Source: Macrobrachium rosenbergii | Taxonomy: Eukaryota; Arthropoda; Malacostraca; Decapoda; Palaemonidae | Reading direction: 5' to 3' | DNA: 64,000 bases | Assembly (NCBI RefSeq): GCF_040412425.1 | Contig: NC_089762.1 | Coordinates: 25,422,891 to 25,486,890, forward strand | Shown here: in pieces, positions 1 through 11,313 of the stretch | Layout of the letters: each line of letters starts with the position of its first letter | Numbering within the stretch: the first letter of the stretch is position 1 | The notes under the pieces: generated by a model | What the model was told of the DNA's origin: nothing | What the model saw: only the letters and a program-made list of their open reading frames with translations | The model's database searches: none | Position numbers and translations under genes: made by a program

Positions 1-1330
1 CTTATGAAGCCTATTATCATTAGCCTATAGTTTTGACTCTACATTCGGATTCGAAAAAAAACGAAAATTGGAAATTCTTCTTTTGGCCCCCATTTGCTCC
101 ATTTTGTGGGCCTAATTTATTTGTCAGTTCCACTTTATGGATTTACTGAGTATTTTTTCTTCCACAACTTCACCGGTTCTGAATAGACAGGGCTTTGTTT
201 TTTGTTGATGCCTGAGTGTTCACATCTTGTTAATACTCGGAAGAAAATTGTGTTTGTTGCCTATGTATCCCTAATCCTGTTTTTAACGTTTTATTTGCAA
301 TTTACTGAATAATCTTGGTGCAGATTTTTCTTAATTCTCATTTGCCCATCTGCAAGGTAGGACACGCCTGACATCCTCCACCCTATACAGCTCAGCAGAC
401 TGTATCCCTCAATAGCTGCTTTCAACTGAAATTTCTTTAAAATTTCTCTTATATAACTTGGTTTTCCATAATTAGTAGCTTAAAACGTTAGGAAGAGTAC
501 CTTGTAGCCCGCATAATTCCCATCTCGATGGATATAATAGCCAATGCAGTTCCATGAGTACTATTGTTAATCTTTCATCTTCTTCTTCTTCTTTTAACGT
601 GCTTTTTTATCGAGCTTTATTCATAATAAATCGTGTTTTCTGTTCAGCTGGTAATACGGTAGGCCACGGTAAATCGAATCACAAGTAATTTAATCCATCA
701 AAGACAATATTGAATGAACTTTTGGTATTTGAATTCGGTGCATTAATTAAATCTAAAATACCGTGTTGCTTTATGTACAACTTTACATTGCTCTAATATT
801 TTTTTTACATAGTGCTTGAATGATGTTATTGTGAACCGTTTATTGTGGCTTTAAGAATAATTATTCAGGTTGGTGAATGAAATGTTTCTGCGTCTATGTG
901 AAGAATTTATTCTCGTGAAGAGATAATAAAAGAAAATAAAAATAAAATTTCCATTTTCAAAGAACGTGACAGCTTTTACAGGCTGAGAATATAAGGCTAA
1001 ATTAGTTTACTGAATTATTACGTATAGAGAAGTGCCACAAAAAAAAAAATGCCGGTGTTATGTAGTCGAGGGAACAAGTTTCATATATGTTTAGTTTAAA
1101 ATACACAACTTTCTTTAAGATGTAGTGGCACATTAGGCAATACGAGATCATGAGGACTCGAAGTCGGCAAGAGCAGTAGCGTGAATAGTTCGAACAAGTG
1201 AGTCGTGGCTGCTTTTATAGAAACTAATTGCTGTTGAATTTTCGTTGTTGGGTGGTGAACTGAACAAAAGTGAACACAGGCTAGGCTAATCGCATTGTAG
1301 AATGTAGGCTAGATAAACAAGATTCTATTA
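1..1330. other. AT-rich sequence with no identified gene
   Basis: This stretch is AT-rich, with a short CTT run near 577-592 and A-rich tracts near 925-950 and 1040. No open frame of note and no transposon motif is visible. A good 5' splice-site match (AA then GTGAGT, with GT at 1198-1199) follows a mildly CG-containing patch at about 1140-1197. It could end an untranslated first exon of the NDUFAF4 gene downstream, but nothing else supports that. Confidence 0.5.
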
Positions 1331-1389
1331 GGTTATGTTAACCAACTGTAGGTTAAGCGGCCACCGTAACCGACCTGTTCCCAGTTATG

Positions 1390-4340
1390 AAAAAGTAAAT
1401 ATATGGAGCGGATGCAGAGTTGGGAGAGACAGGATTGGGCTTGAAAAATCCGATTGTGGAAAAGGGGCCAAACCCAGCCTAACCTTTCCTAGAATGTCGA
1501 ATCCGAACCCAACCAGACTTAGCCTAGGGTGCCATGCCCTGACCTTAATAGGGAGGGGGATGGCTTACCTCCCCCAAGACACCCCACAGTTACACCGAAT
1601 ATGAGAAACATTGGCGGGACAAAATTTCCGGGTAGAGCTAGCCAATGGAACAGCTCCGCATTGGGTGTTACCTTGGAAATTTTGTTTTTCTATTGTATAT
1701 ATTTTGGTTGCTTATCAAAGATTTCACGCACCTAAAACCCTGTATTCCCAAATGGTCCCCAACCATGTTGGATAGAGATATGAGGTTAATCGTAATTGAC
1801 CGACAACAAACAACACCACCTCCTTCATCAGCAACACTGAAAATATAGGGAAAATCGGTATTATTTCATTATGGACATTAATTTTTCAACATAAAAATAT
1901 AGGTTTTTCTGTTGTATTATGATGTGATTTACATGATTTTGAGGTTTATTTCCATTGCAAATGAATACTTATCCTTCCCGCAAAATGATATACTGTATAC
2001 AAAATTAATAAAATTACGACTTGTCAGAATACAGCACCCCCTTCCTCATAGCTAATACGGCAAAACTGTAATCAGTAAACACAGTTTTGCCGTATTAGCT
2101 ATGGAGAGGGGTGCAGATTCTGACAAGTCGTAATTTTATTAATTTTGTATACAGTATATTATTTGCCGGGAAGGATAAGTATTCATTTGCGATGGAAATA
2201 AACCTCAAAATCATTCAAATCACATCATAATACAACAGAAAAACCTATATTTTATGTTGAAAGCAATTAATGTCCATAAGTGAAATAATACCGGAAAATC
2301 AATTTCCAAGGTAACAGTTCGTGCTGAGCTGTTCTATAGTTTTACCTGAAGCTTTTCCAGAGCGTTGTGCCTTGACATAACCAGAACTTACTTTCCTAAC
2401 CTGATTTAGGATGCTGTGCCTTGATGCCCATCCCAAGAGTAGAGAGACTGGTAGGTATCGGTATCTTGAATCTACTGCCACAAAGGAGTAGCCTAGGCCA
2501 ATCCATGTGCTCAGTGTTGAATGTTACTTGGGGTGGGTCCAGGGAAAGTGAAGCCCAGGTAAAACTATAGAACAGCTCTGGATGAACTATTACCTTGGAA
2601 ATTGATTTTTCCTATACATTTTAGTGTTGCTGATGAAGGAGGCGGTATTGCTTATTTTCGGTCAATTATTATTAACCTCATATCACTATCCAGCATGGTT
2701 AGGGACCCTTTGGGAATGCAGGGTTTTGGGTGGGGGAAATCATTGGGAGAAAGACCGGACTGCCATGTTGTTATGGAATGGTTCTGCCGTTGCGCATGCG
2801 CAAGTCATTAGGGAGCCATATGTTCAAGAAGGGATTAGCTAAGGAAACCTATAATAAAAGGAACTATACTAACCTAATCTAGTAGGCCATGTTACTTAGC
2901 AGGGGCTGGACACCCCTCCTTGTGAAGGAAACTCTGACTCTTTACTAAAAGTTCCACTATAACACTGCTCATGCACGATAGCATTCCAGGACGGCTAGCA
3001 TACAATAACATATCAGTTCTGAGTTTAATTACAGGTTAATTATAGTCGACCGCCAAAAATGATGGTAAATTCTTGATAAGCAACCAAAATACTACTGAAG
3101 CCCCCCGAGCCTAGTCAAGGTGGTAGCCTACAGCATAGGAAGGTAGCATCTGGTTAGGTCCAGATTTGGCATTCTAGGAAAGGTTAGGTTTGGCCTGTTT
3201 TCACATGGTTGGATCTCTCACCACATGTCCAAACAGGGATTTAGTCACGCCAGTCTGTTTCTGATTATAGTGTTACTTGGGCGTAGTGGTCTAGGCAGGG
3301 AAAAGCCCCCTCGGTGAGGTCGGGTACAGTGCCCAAGTCAGGTTATAGGAAGGTAAGGTTTGGTTAGGTAGGGGCACAGCATTCTAGGAAAGGTTAGGTT
3401 TGGCCTGTTTTCATGGTCATAGTTCTCATGCCTAACCCTACCTCCCTACTTTGCATCTGCTCTGAGATAGCTTTCCATTAGCAGAGCAGTGTAAATGTAG
3501 AGGTTCACATGGTTTGTCTAGGCTTCCCTTTGACTGTAGTAGGCATTTCTGAGGGGATATAACCTGACTTTTACCTAACCTAACCTAGGATGTTGTGCCC
3601 TTAGACCACCTGGTCGAAGGAGCTTCACTCCCTCAGACCCCTCATAAGTAAGCCACAACCCCTCCATCTGCATTCTACCAATGTAGACAGGGGGGTCACA
3701 TGGCTAGGCTAATAGTATGGTAAATATAAAGATAAATTTTTACTTTAATACCAGGCCCACTTGCATGAATGCCATGTTTAGCCAAGTACCAGCCCCAAGG
3801 GTATGAACATTGAAACATAAACGGACTATAATTATCTCGGTAATGGCAAATTTTAATTAAATTTTAGTATGCTTTTTGTATCAAGCATAGTAGCCTAAAG
3901 GGAACTTGAGAACAAAACAAAAATTATCCAGTATTGAGAATGGTATTAAAGTAAAATAATACTAGTTTTTTTTTTTTTTTGCTTTAGTACGAGCTCACAA
4001 TATTGGAGTTATTTTTCTGTTATTATGTCTCATTAATATGCATAGTTTAGGCCTAATGCAAAAGGCTTACTGAAATCTACACTATTGCAAATTCAGTATT
4101 ATTGAGGATTTTACTGAGGAATACTGTTACCCATTTGGACTTTTTCTAATTTATTTGGGCGCTAGTTGAGAACGACGGACAAAGTTTCCACCAATGGAAA
4201 AGCCTAACCTTTCCTAGAATTCCTTACTTGACCAGACCTTATGTTCCTAAGCTGACTTAGGCTGCCATGCCCTGACCTGGCTGTGGAGCAGGGGGTTGGT
4301 GTTCTGCCTCCCCTTGGACAACCCCTTCTGAGTAATACTG
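1390..4340. repeat. Complex interspersed repeat with inverted and direct copies
   Basis: The hairpin lies inside a wider repeat mosaic. The stretch 1690-1850 is the reverse complement of about 2605-2750 (shared GCAACACTGAAAATATAGGG-type ends), and the motif at about 1715 (GGTTGCTTATCAAAGAT) recurs inverted at 3070-3090. A CCTAACCTTTCCTAGAAT block at 1479-1590 recurs at 4200-4330 and, inverted, near 3173 and 3391. The stretches 3121-3212 and 3339-3420 are direct copies containing GGAAAGGTTAGGTTTGGCC. The family is not recognised. Short open frames here are repeat sequence, not genes. Poly-T runs occur at 3965-3980 and 4467-4493. Confidence 0.6.
1855..2294. repeat. Long perfect-type hairpin (foldback element)
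   Basis: Two arms of about 214 bp, 1855-2069 and 2081-2294, are near-perfect reverse complements around an 11-base loop (2070-2080). The inner arms read AGCTAATACGGCAAAACTGT and its complement. Similarity continues outward in pieces. The stretch 1645-1685 (GAACAGCTC..TTACCTTGGAAATT) is complementary to 2300-2345 and is repeated directly at 2569-2600. This looks like a foldback or MITE-type element, or a recent head-to-head duplication. No coding potential is seen. Confidence 0.85.
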
Positions 4341-4388
4341 AACATTGGAAACATGGAAAAAGCTTCTACTTGGAAGTAGTGTTAGATC

Positions 4389-4460
4389 CTGCTCTTGTCA
4401 TTCTCTAAATTACCTGGTCTTTGATTTTGTTGCAGTGCTCATTTGAGTGGGGTTTCCAGT

Positions 4461-4492
<32 letters not shown>

Positions 4493-4627
4493 CAGATCCT
4501 TTGTTGGTGAGGATGGCCTGCTCCTCTCATTCTCTAAAGTACCTGTTCTTTGATTTTGTTGCAGTGTTCATGTGGATGGGGCTTTCAGTTGAATTTTTTT
4601 TCCAGATCCCTTGTTGGTGAGGATGGC
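4389..4627. repeat. Tandem duplication, unit about 110-129 bp
   Basis: Copy 1 (4389-4517) and copy 2 (4518-4627) both run from CTGCTC..TCATTCTCTAAA through GATTTTGTTGCAGTG to CAGATCC..TTGTTGGTGAGGATGGC. The length difference is mainly a poly-T tract, long in copy 1 (about 27 T) and short in copy 2. Confidence 0.85.
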
Positions 4628-5281
4628 TAATAGCATAGGCCTATATTTTGAAACTTGGTATTTTCATCTGGAAATATGGGTACTCGGAGATTGCTGAAGC
4701 TTGATGGGTTCCTTTATTCTAAGTTTCACCAATCAGATAAGCTTTGGAAATTCAGGTGTTGCTTTAAGAACTGGTTTCAATTCTTATTCATGGCTCCTTT
4801 GGTGTAAACATGTAACTCATCTTCCTTAGATTATTTTGGCTGTATTGCAAAACTGCACACAAAAGTTTCTGGATTTCGCATCAGCAGCAAATAGGCTAAG
4901 TAGTTAGGACATATTACACTCCCCTCAGATACTATAATTATGGTCAACCACTGAGGAAACTGGGTTTTTAAGTTGCGTGAAAATACAAAAAAAAAGGCGA
5001 AATACAGGGATGTATGCTAGGCTAATATCCCTATGAAACTTTTGCAGTTCTGGTTTGTGAAATTTTTTAAACTGTTTAAAAGTGACATTATGCACTAGTT
5101 AATTAGGGTGGGGGTTGATTTCCAGGGCAGATGAAGCCCACAAACCATGTAAGGACCTGTTATCTTAGGTGAGGTTAGGTTATATAACACTGCTCCATTA
5201 TTTAATTTAGATTAGGTTGGATGGATGGTCCAGGGAGCTAAAGCGGTCTTCCTCACCCCAGTTTAGGTTAGGTTAGAATAC
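4628..5281. other. Intergenic or 5' flanking sequence, nothing identified
   Basis: No coding potential or recognised element is visible. Short GGTTAGGTT-type repeats continue near 5165-5280, next to the start of the DIRS copy. Confidence 0.5.
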
Positions 5282-5559
5282 ATCCCAGTTTGTTCTTATA
5301 GAAATACAAACCAGAGCCTTTTATATATGAATTATCCTTTAACATAAGCTGGAGCATTTGTTGAATTTGGTAACAAGGTACTGATAGTTAATTTGGTGGT
5401 CATGATACATGAATAGTAGAATACTGTACCCTTCACTCACCTTACGTCGTCATTCACATTTTCTTTAGCCACCAAGAAGAGTAAACATGCTGTGCTTGCT
5501 CTCTTCCCAACTTTGGCTATGGCTAATGAATGCACTTGGATTAGTAGATTTTTTGTTTA

Positions 5560-5990
5560 TTTTCTAAATTTTGGGTTGTTTTGCTTGCCTTGTTACTTTA
5601 ATGGAGGAAAAACGTGATGAACGCCGTTGTGAGTTGCTTGGGTGTTTCATGTCCGCTATAATAGCAGACACACAGGTATTGTTTCTTTTTTTAGTGGGAA
5701 GTCATGTACCTGTGCTTCCCCAAGTAAGGAGTGTGCTGGTTGGTCTTCTCTGCAGTGGGAGAACTTTCGTGAGAGGAGGAGGAAGTTTAAGAAGCATTTA
5801 CCAGCTACTTAGAGGGGCATGATTCACCCTTAATGGTGCCCCCGAATCCTTCTACTTCTGTTCTGTCTCCCTCTTCCATTCCCATCCCTCTGCTAGTACA
5901 GCCACCTCTCCTTGGAGGGGTAGTACTCTGTGTACTCTACTTAAGAAGTTTGGCCACCCCCTCTCGTTGGAGGATGAGGTAGCTGTTGAT
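5560..5990 (+). pseudogene. DIRS gag remnant
   Basis: In shifting frames it encodes the cysteine/tryptophan motif typical of the gag-like first ORF of these elements: near 5731-5815 it reads ECAGWSSLQWENF followed by a lysine/arginine-rich run. A proline/serine-rich stretch follows (5820-5900). The frame ends at a TAG just after the basic run and is not restored. The protein would be a nucleic-acid-binding structural component of the retroelement particle. It is not functional here. Confidence 0.55.
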
Positions 5991-6189
5991 GGCAGTGCAC
6001 CAGGAGCAGGGATGGCTTGCTCATGAACTCATATGAACCTTGCATAAGAGAAGGAACTCACATGAAAGACACTTTTATTTCAGGTGTGTGGTTGAAAGGT
6101 ACACCTCATCTGCAAATCAACTTTCATGAGATGCAGGCAGCATGATTAAGGTTGCAGGCATTTCAAGATCAGTTGATAGGTCATGAGGT

Positions 6190-6700
6190 ATGCTGGTGAG
6201 TGACAACACAACTGGTGGCCTTTGTCAACAAACAGAGGGATGGTGTCTAAGACTCTTGTGTCAGTTGGCACTGCAGATGCATGAGTTGTGGTTTACCAAA
6301 TGGTCATTATCAGCCCAGAACATTCCTGGCTGGAGAAATGTTCTGGTTGATCAACTCAATCGTCATGTTTAGGGTAAAGGGATTTAGTGGTCTCTGTGCC
6401 CTCGGGTATTAGAGAGGCTGTTCAGGCTTTGTGATTTGCTGATGCTCTAGCTCTTTGTGACCAGTTTGAACAGAAAACTTTCAGTCTTCTGTTCCGTAGT
6501 CCTAGACCCTTGGGCAGCGATGGAGGTTGCCTTTCAGCAACACTGGGACAACCTGGCAGTGCACTCCCAGCACCTTCACACGTGGAAGCTAACATATCAT
6601 GATAGAAAGAGGCTTTTCTCACAGAGCTGTGAGGGCATTGTCTGGGTACCTGTCATTCCTCCACAAACTTGTTCCAATCAGGCACTGTAGACCTTTGGCT
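6190..6700 (+). pseudogene. DIRS RNase H C-terminus and linker, remnant
   Basis: The frame at 6190-6370 reads VSDNTTGGLCQQ...IPGWRNVLVDQLNR. This is the RNase H C-terminal pattern (SDNTT..VN.QGG, then IPG..NVLAD.LSR) found in DIRS elements. About 100 bp on, 6460-6600 matches the following conserved linker (LFAT..NRKLSVFCS...PWAAMEVAFQQHWDN). Stops separate the two parts. The recombinase that should follow is missing, since the copy goes straight into its right end. Confidence 0.7.
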
Positions 6701-7235
6701 TAAAAAGTGTGTCTCCCTCTGCTCTCATGTTTAAGAGGAGCCTGGAGTGGTTAAAACTATATTAACTGTACCCATCAATTAATGATTGACCCAGATACTA
6801 ACTGTGTTCCAAAGAGTCGTTGGTCTTCTGTTCATGATTGTGACCAGGAGCCTGGCTTTCTGGATGGAGATTCAACTTGCCAGTCAGTTGAGATTACTCC
6901 CACCCAAGAAGTATCTCATCAGTATAAAAGGGTTCTAAAAGGAACAAATCACGAGTTTTAAAAGTAATTTTTATTTTTCCCAAGTAAACAAATAAATTTC
7001 CCTATCATAATCCAACTTCAACAACCATGCATAGTCCCTGATGCCAAAGAAACAGTGCTTGATAACAGCAGGTTTGTGGGGGTTTCCTCCCACCCATCCA
7101 CCTGCCACCAGTTAGCTACTTGTTGCCAGGTTTCCATGAATAATTATTGCTCAAGCTGAGGACTACTACAGAAAAGGTCTTGTGTTTCTAAGGAAAAATA
7201 CAAGTTACTGTACTTGAAAAATCTGTGATGTTTTC

Positions 7236-7634
7236 ATGATTCATATTCATGAAGTAGTACTGTGACCATCATTTATATGTATACTTGTTGGTATAGATGA
7301 AAAATTTTTCCATAGCTTTGTGTTCAGTGCTGGTGAAGTAACCAGTGTCAGCCAGTCCATTGTGTTTATTATGTTTGAATTGAATACCCTATATTTTTAC
7401 TTATCTTTATAGGGTGCTGTTTTAAGTTATGCTTCTCTGCTTATGAGATATACAGTACTTTAAATACATGTTACTTATGAATTGGAAGACTTCAAAAAGA
7501 ATAAGAGATGTCATTCCAGAGAAATTATAGGATGGTGAATGAATATGGCATTATTTATATTGAAATTTTGTTACAAACAATTTTGAGAATTATGGAAAAA
7601 TTATAGTAAATTTGATCATTTTCATGTTGTACAG
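7236..7634. other. Sequence upstream of NDUFAF4 exon 1
   Basis: This is AT-rich and has no transposon motif. It ends in a usable splice acceptor (TTCATGTTGTACAG, AG at 7633-7634) one base before the NDUFAF4 start codon. That suggests the gene has an untranslated first exon farther upstream, not located. Confidence 0.4.
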
Positions 7635-7635
7635 G

Positions 7636-7792
7636 ATGGGTAAGGCATTTTCAGCAATGGGAAGAAAAGCTGCAAAACCTATTCGTAATTACAATATAGA
7701 GGAACGAGCTCATCGTGCAATAATGGAGAAGAATCGTCCTAAAGCCCCAAGACATGAATCTACAGCAAGGCTGATTGAGGAATCTGTTAGAA
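7636..7792 (+). CDS. NDUFAF4: NDUFAF4 exon 1 (mitochondrial complex I assembly factor 4)
   Basis: NDUFAF4 is a small peripheral protein of mitochondria that works with NDUFAF3 in assembling the Q-module and membrane arm of respiratory complex I. This exon encodes 52 residues. The family signature is clear: IRNYNIEERAHRAI, then PKAPRHEST, matching the vertebrate IRN(F/Y)N.E.RA and APRHPST blocks. The start is the ATG at 7636, which gives MGKAFS, a good N-myristoylation pattern (Gly2, Ser6; inference). The in-frame MIIFMLYR extension upstream is rejected because it crosses the acceptor at 7633-7634. The exon ends at 7792 in phase 1 before GTGAGT. Joined to the other four exons it gives about 176-182 residues, against about 175 in human. 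A DIRS copy lies just upstream. Confidence 0.93.
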
Positions 7793-7959
7793 GTGAGTGA
7801 CAGCTGCAGAGATTTATTTTTCCTTATCACAGAGCTACTTTTAAGGTTATAAGTCTTTATAATATTTTAGTTTCTATGTAAGAGGACTATTTATTTGTAT
7901 GACATTATCTTCCATATGTACTTATGAAAATTCAAAAGAATGTTGCATTAATAAAACTC

Positions 7960-8100
7960 ATCCCCTTTAGCCACCCGTGAACTACCTTGTTACCAAGTTT
8001 CATGGACCAATTCCAGTTTGAGTGTAGGGATACTCAGCCATAAAAGGCTCTGGTTTGTCTTCTTAGGAAAGATATGAATAACTTAAAGATTTTTTAGTTT
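7960..8100 (-). repeat. Solo DIRS terminal repeat in NDUFAF4 intron 1
   Basis: Read on the minus strand, this stretch gives AAGACAAACCAGAGCCTTTTA followed by ACTTGGTAACAAGGTAGTT. It is the same terminal sequence as at 5290-5390 and 51655-51740 on the plus strand. No internal DIRS sequence accompanies it. It lies within the short 488-bp intron 1. Confidence 0.7.
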
Positions 8101-8151
8101 ATATTCCTTTTGGAAAAGAATTTGCATGTTAATCAGATTTTATTTTTACAT

Positions 8152-8285
8152 ATCCACAATGCAAAGAAATGTTTTTTTCCCTTGATGCTTATCTATTCTC
8201 CGTTTTGTTTCAGGTCTGATCCACAATGCAAAGAAATGGTTTTTTCCCTTGATGCTTATCTATTCCCCATTTTGTTTCAGGTCTG
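8152..8285 (+). repeat. 67-bp tandem duplication of a splice acceptor
   Basis: Copies 8152-8218 and 8219-8285 differ at only a few bases. Each contains the intron-end pyrimidine tract, TTTGTTTCAG and the first five exon bases GTCTG. Only the downstream acceptor (AG at 8279-8280) keeps the NDUFAF4 frame. Use of the upstream AG (8212-8213) would add 67 bases and shift the frame. Confidence 0.9.
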
Positions 8286-8375
8286 CCAGAAGAAATGAAG
8301 GAAAGTCTAAAGGCAAAAGATAAAGAGCTCTTGGAGAGGCTCCGGACTGTTTACGTCACATCTAAGGATGTAACA
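8281..8375 (+). CDS. NDUFAF4: NDUFAF4 exon 2
   Basis: This exon is 95 bases long, starting in phase 1 and ending in phase 0 before GTAAGT (8376). With the last base of exon 1 it encodes 32 residues, including LPEEMKESLKAKDKELLERL and VYVTSKD. They correspond to the human [25 protein letters not shown] region, so identity and frame are secure. The acceptor is the second of two tandem copies (AG at 8279-8280). A DIRS-like terminal repeat begins about 30 bp after the donor. Confidence 0.92.
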
Positions 8376-8404
8376 GTAAGTTTTGCATTTGTACAAGGGT
8401 TTGC

Positions 8405-10270
8405 TATATTTGTTCCTTTGGAAATACGAACCATCACCTTTTATGTAGGAAGTATTCCTCAGCACAAGATGCATTTGGTTGTGGAAACTTGCTAGTAAGG
8501 AAGTTAACTTACGGTTAAGGAGGCCGAGTTGGGAATACCACTCACATACATGCTTTCTCCAAGCATTTCTGGCCATCGTCTAGTGTGGGTGTCTGTCTAC
8601 ACTTGCTAGGCTGATATGTTGAAATCTGAGTCTCTTTTTTGATGTTTGTTCATGCTTGTATGGTTTTGCATTAATAAAAAAATAAAAAGAGAAGTGCAAA
8701 GATTATGTGAGGGACTGGAGCACATGTGTATGTGTAAGCTTGATGTCTTTTTTTGGTTGTAGACTCACAAGTGTTGTAGCCCCTGTAGTGGGAAGATTTG
8801 AAGTTATTTATAGTTCCATATCCCCTTGTAAGGCATATGTGGAGTGGCCACCTCACAGTGGGAGGGGTTCTGTAGGAAGAGGAAGAAAAATAAGAAGTAT
8901 CATTCACTTCTTCTGAAGGGAATATTTCCCCAGTGACAATGCTGAGCCCTTCTGATTATTTTCACCCCTCCTCTCCTGTACTTTGTCAGCACTTTTACTT
9001 GCACAGTTCCTCTTCAGTCAGGGGATGGTACATGTGGTAAGGAGGGCAACTTCTATGCTTTCTTGTCTGATAATGAGCCAGGTATCCAGTCTGATCTCTC
9101 CCCTTGTGGGATTCCCACATGTATACATAATTCGCCACTGCCTACTCCTGTTGCCTCTTCTCTCATTCCAGGATTGTCGTCTTCTGTTGAGTACCTGTGT
9201 AAGATGTGGCCTTCTGTTACTACCCCTGGAAGTCTGTCTTTCGCTGAATTCCTTACCACTTAAATATGGCTAAGAACAAGGATACTCCTGTAGCTATTGC
9301 TGCTGCTTTATCCATTAAGGAGGTTGCAGTTGTACTTCCCTTAGGAGATACCTTGGCATCAGCCACTGTGACCAAGGTGACAACTACTACAGTGACACTC
9401 CATACCTCGGCCAGTCCTCCTGTACCAGAGGCGAACAAGGCATGAGGTAGGAAAAGTGGAAGAAGCACAAGTGCTTTCCTTCTATCTCTTTGTCGTCAAG
9501 CTTGTCCTCATGCGCTGCCTCATCTTCCTCCTAAAGGAAGAAAAGGTGTAGGTCCAAGGAGACCTCACCTAAGATGTCTTGTAGGGCTTTGAGTGAGTGC
9601 CCTTCCCTGGCACTGGGAGACAGCACTGATTGGCAACAACAGGTCTCATCAAGCATGCTCTGCACCCCATGCTGACCTGTTTTTTCTTGGACAAGAAGAC
9701 ATTTCCCAGCTGTTCCACCCATGTTCCACCTGAAACACACCTAGTTGAGCTATTCTTACCCTCTTGCTTGGTGGTTTCATGGTACCTGGGGCATATGTGT
9801 ACAGACTGGGGGTTTGTGTGTGACAGACCTTCTCTATGGTGCTTGCGAGTACAAGGATAATCTTTTTGCCTGTGATCATGCTGCTCCCCAGCCTGCCTGT
9901 GGCTCACCACCAGCCCTGAGGTTGTGTACATGCCTGCTCATGTTTGCCCTCTACAGGTTCATCTATTACTGAACATAGGCAGCTGCATGGGTCGGTTAAC
10001 TGTGGCACAGAACTCCATTTTGGGTGCGGGTCATCGATAGCCTGGGGTGCATTGCTCCTTTCTAGTTAAGCTGACCATATACCTTGGTCCTGTGAATGGG
10101 CACTATGGCAGACAAGTGTGTCTTCCTCTCTCTCAGGAGAAGACCCAACTCACGCTGCTGAGGATCTGATGGGACAGGATGGTCTTGCCTCCAGAGACTC
10201 AGCAGGCCTTATTGGAATGGCACTTTCAAGAGATGATTGTGCTCATACCAAAGCTTAAATTTTCACTGTA
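8405..10270 (+). mobile_element. DIRS-like 5' end and decayed gag
   Basis: The left terminal sequence is at about 8410-8500 (TTTGTTCCTTTGGAAATACGAACC). At 8745-8900 shifted frames give the gag cysteine motif and then W..SQWEGFCRKRKKNKKY, a basic run like that of the gag at 5560. The stretch to 10260 is proline/serine-rich and repeatedly interrupted. Many overlapping short frames on both strands at 8980-9970 come from this low-complexity gag sequence and are not genes. The copy has no RT. It stops where a small DNA transposon begins at 10271. Confidence 0.6.
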
Positions 10271-11311
10271 CAGTGGCTTCCAAATTCCAGTTTGTATATT
10301 GAAATATTCGTATATCGATACGAATATTCCCATAAGGAATAACGGGAATTCAATTAATTTGTCCCACACTCAATAATTTCTCCCATATGTACCCACTTTA
10401 ATACTGTACAATTATTTTATGTGCAAGCACAATATGTAGTTTAATGATAACCATATTCAACAAAATAAAAGAATAAAGCATTTCACAATAAAATTCAACA
10501 TAAAGGATGAACAAAATCATATGTCACTGCGGTGACGCACAGCTGACTTTGAAACAGAGGGAGGTAGCATCCATACTGTTGAGGAGAGGAGGAGAAGAGA
10601 CAGTTAAAACATTATTGTATGTATGTAAAATCAGTAACAATTCACATCAACGAAATAAAGGAAGGGAATTTCACAATTAATTTAACAATGATACAGTATA
10701 AAAACAGTCAAATGCAATACAGTAACAATAAAAAATCGAAAGAAAGTCTTCCCTGGAGCGAGTGTTCGGGACTGTGCTGAGTGAAACAATAGAGAGGAGA
10801 GGGAGGGGATGGTGGTGGGTTATTGGGTGGGAGACGGGGGTCCACTTCTCACTGACTTCCCAGCTGTACCACTGGGACTGGGCTTGCATGATTTTTCTCT
10901 TACACTATGTCTCTCCTGTTTGCTTTTAGTTACACTCGATTCGCCCAAATCACCTCTTTTCGTTACAGTAAAATGCCTATCAAGTGACACTTGCTTTTTA
11001 TGATTTTTTAGCACTTTGTAAAAGTAACTCATCCCCACTCTGACATTTTAGAAAAGAGAACCATTATCCCAGTTGTATTGCCTTCCCACTACCTCCTTCC
11101 ATCCCTACATTCACATGGCTCTCCTCCTATCATCCAGGCCCGAGGGGATACCATCTCTCCCACAATCCCAGCCGGCCACAGGCCAGATTCCACCAAACAG
11201 CTCGTAAATCGAATATTTAGCTTGTACACAGAAACAAAATTTTTTGAAAAGTTTACTTTGTATATAACGAAAATACAAATAACAAATCATTCGTATGCCA
11301 AAGAACCACTG
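10271..11311. mobile_element. Non-autonomous DNA transposon flanked by TA
   Basis: The ends are CAGTGG (10271) and its complement CCACTG (11306-11311), each flanked by TA (10269-10270 and 11312-11313), as expected of Tc1/mariner/pogo-type insertion. Subterminal sequence on both sides is rich in TTCGTAT and ATACGAAT blocks, but the inverted repeats are only weakly matched beyond the first 8 or so bases. There is no transposase. The 10.8-11.1 kb interior has short frames on both strands without recognisable motifs. Confidence 0.5.
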
Positions 11312-11313
11312 TA

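Larger units (their letters stand above)
5282..7235 (+). mobile_element. Internally deleted DIRS-like retrotransposon
   Basis: The left end at 5282 (TTGTTCTTATAGAAATACAAACC) is the same terminal sequence that starts other DIRS copies here at about 51648, 8410 and 61794. A gag remnant (5560-5990) is followed directly by RNase H sequence (6020-6400), so the RT region is deleted. The right end has the arrangement seen in the other copies. A direct copy of the terminal motif (about 6955-7010, AAAGTAATTTTTATTTTTCC) comes first, and its reverse complement (about 7175-7235) closes the element. This matches an internal complementary region plus a right inverted terminal repeat. All frames are broken. 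Confidence 0.75.

Noticed and set aside
7612..7635. Upstream ATG (7612) as the NDUFAF4 start
   Set aside because: It lies before a good splice acceptor (AG at 7633-7634), and the family begins with MG near the IRN block.
8980..9972. Cluster of 60-120 codon frames on both strands
   Set aside because: They overlap each other, lack motifs, and lie in low-complexity decayed DIRS gag.
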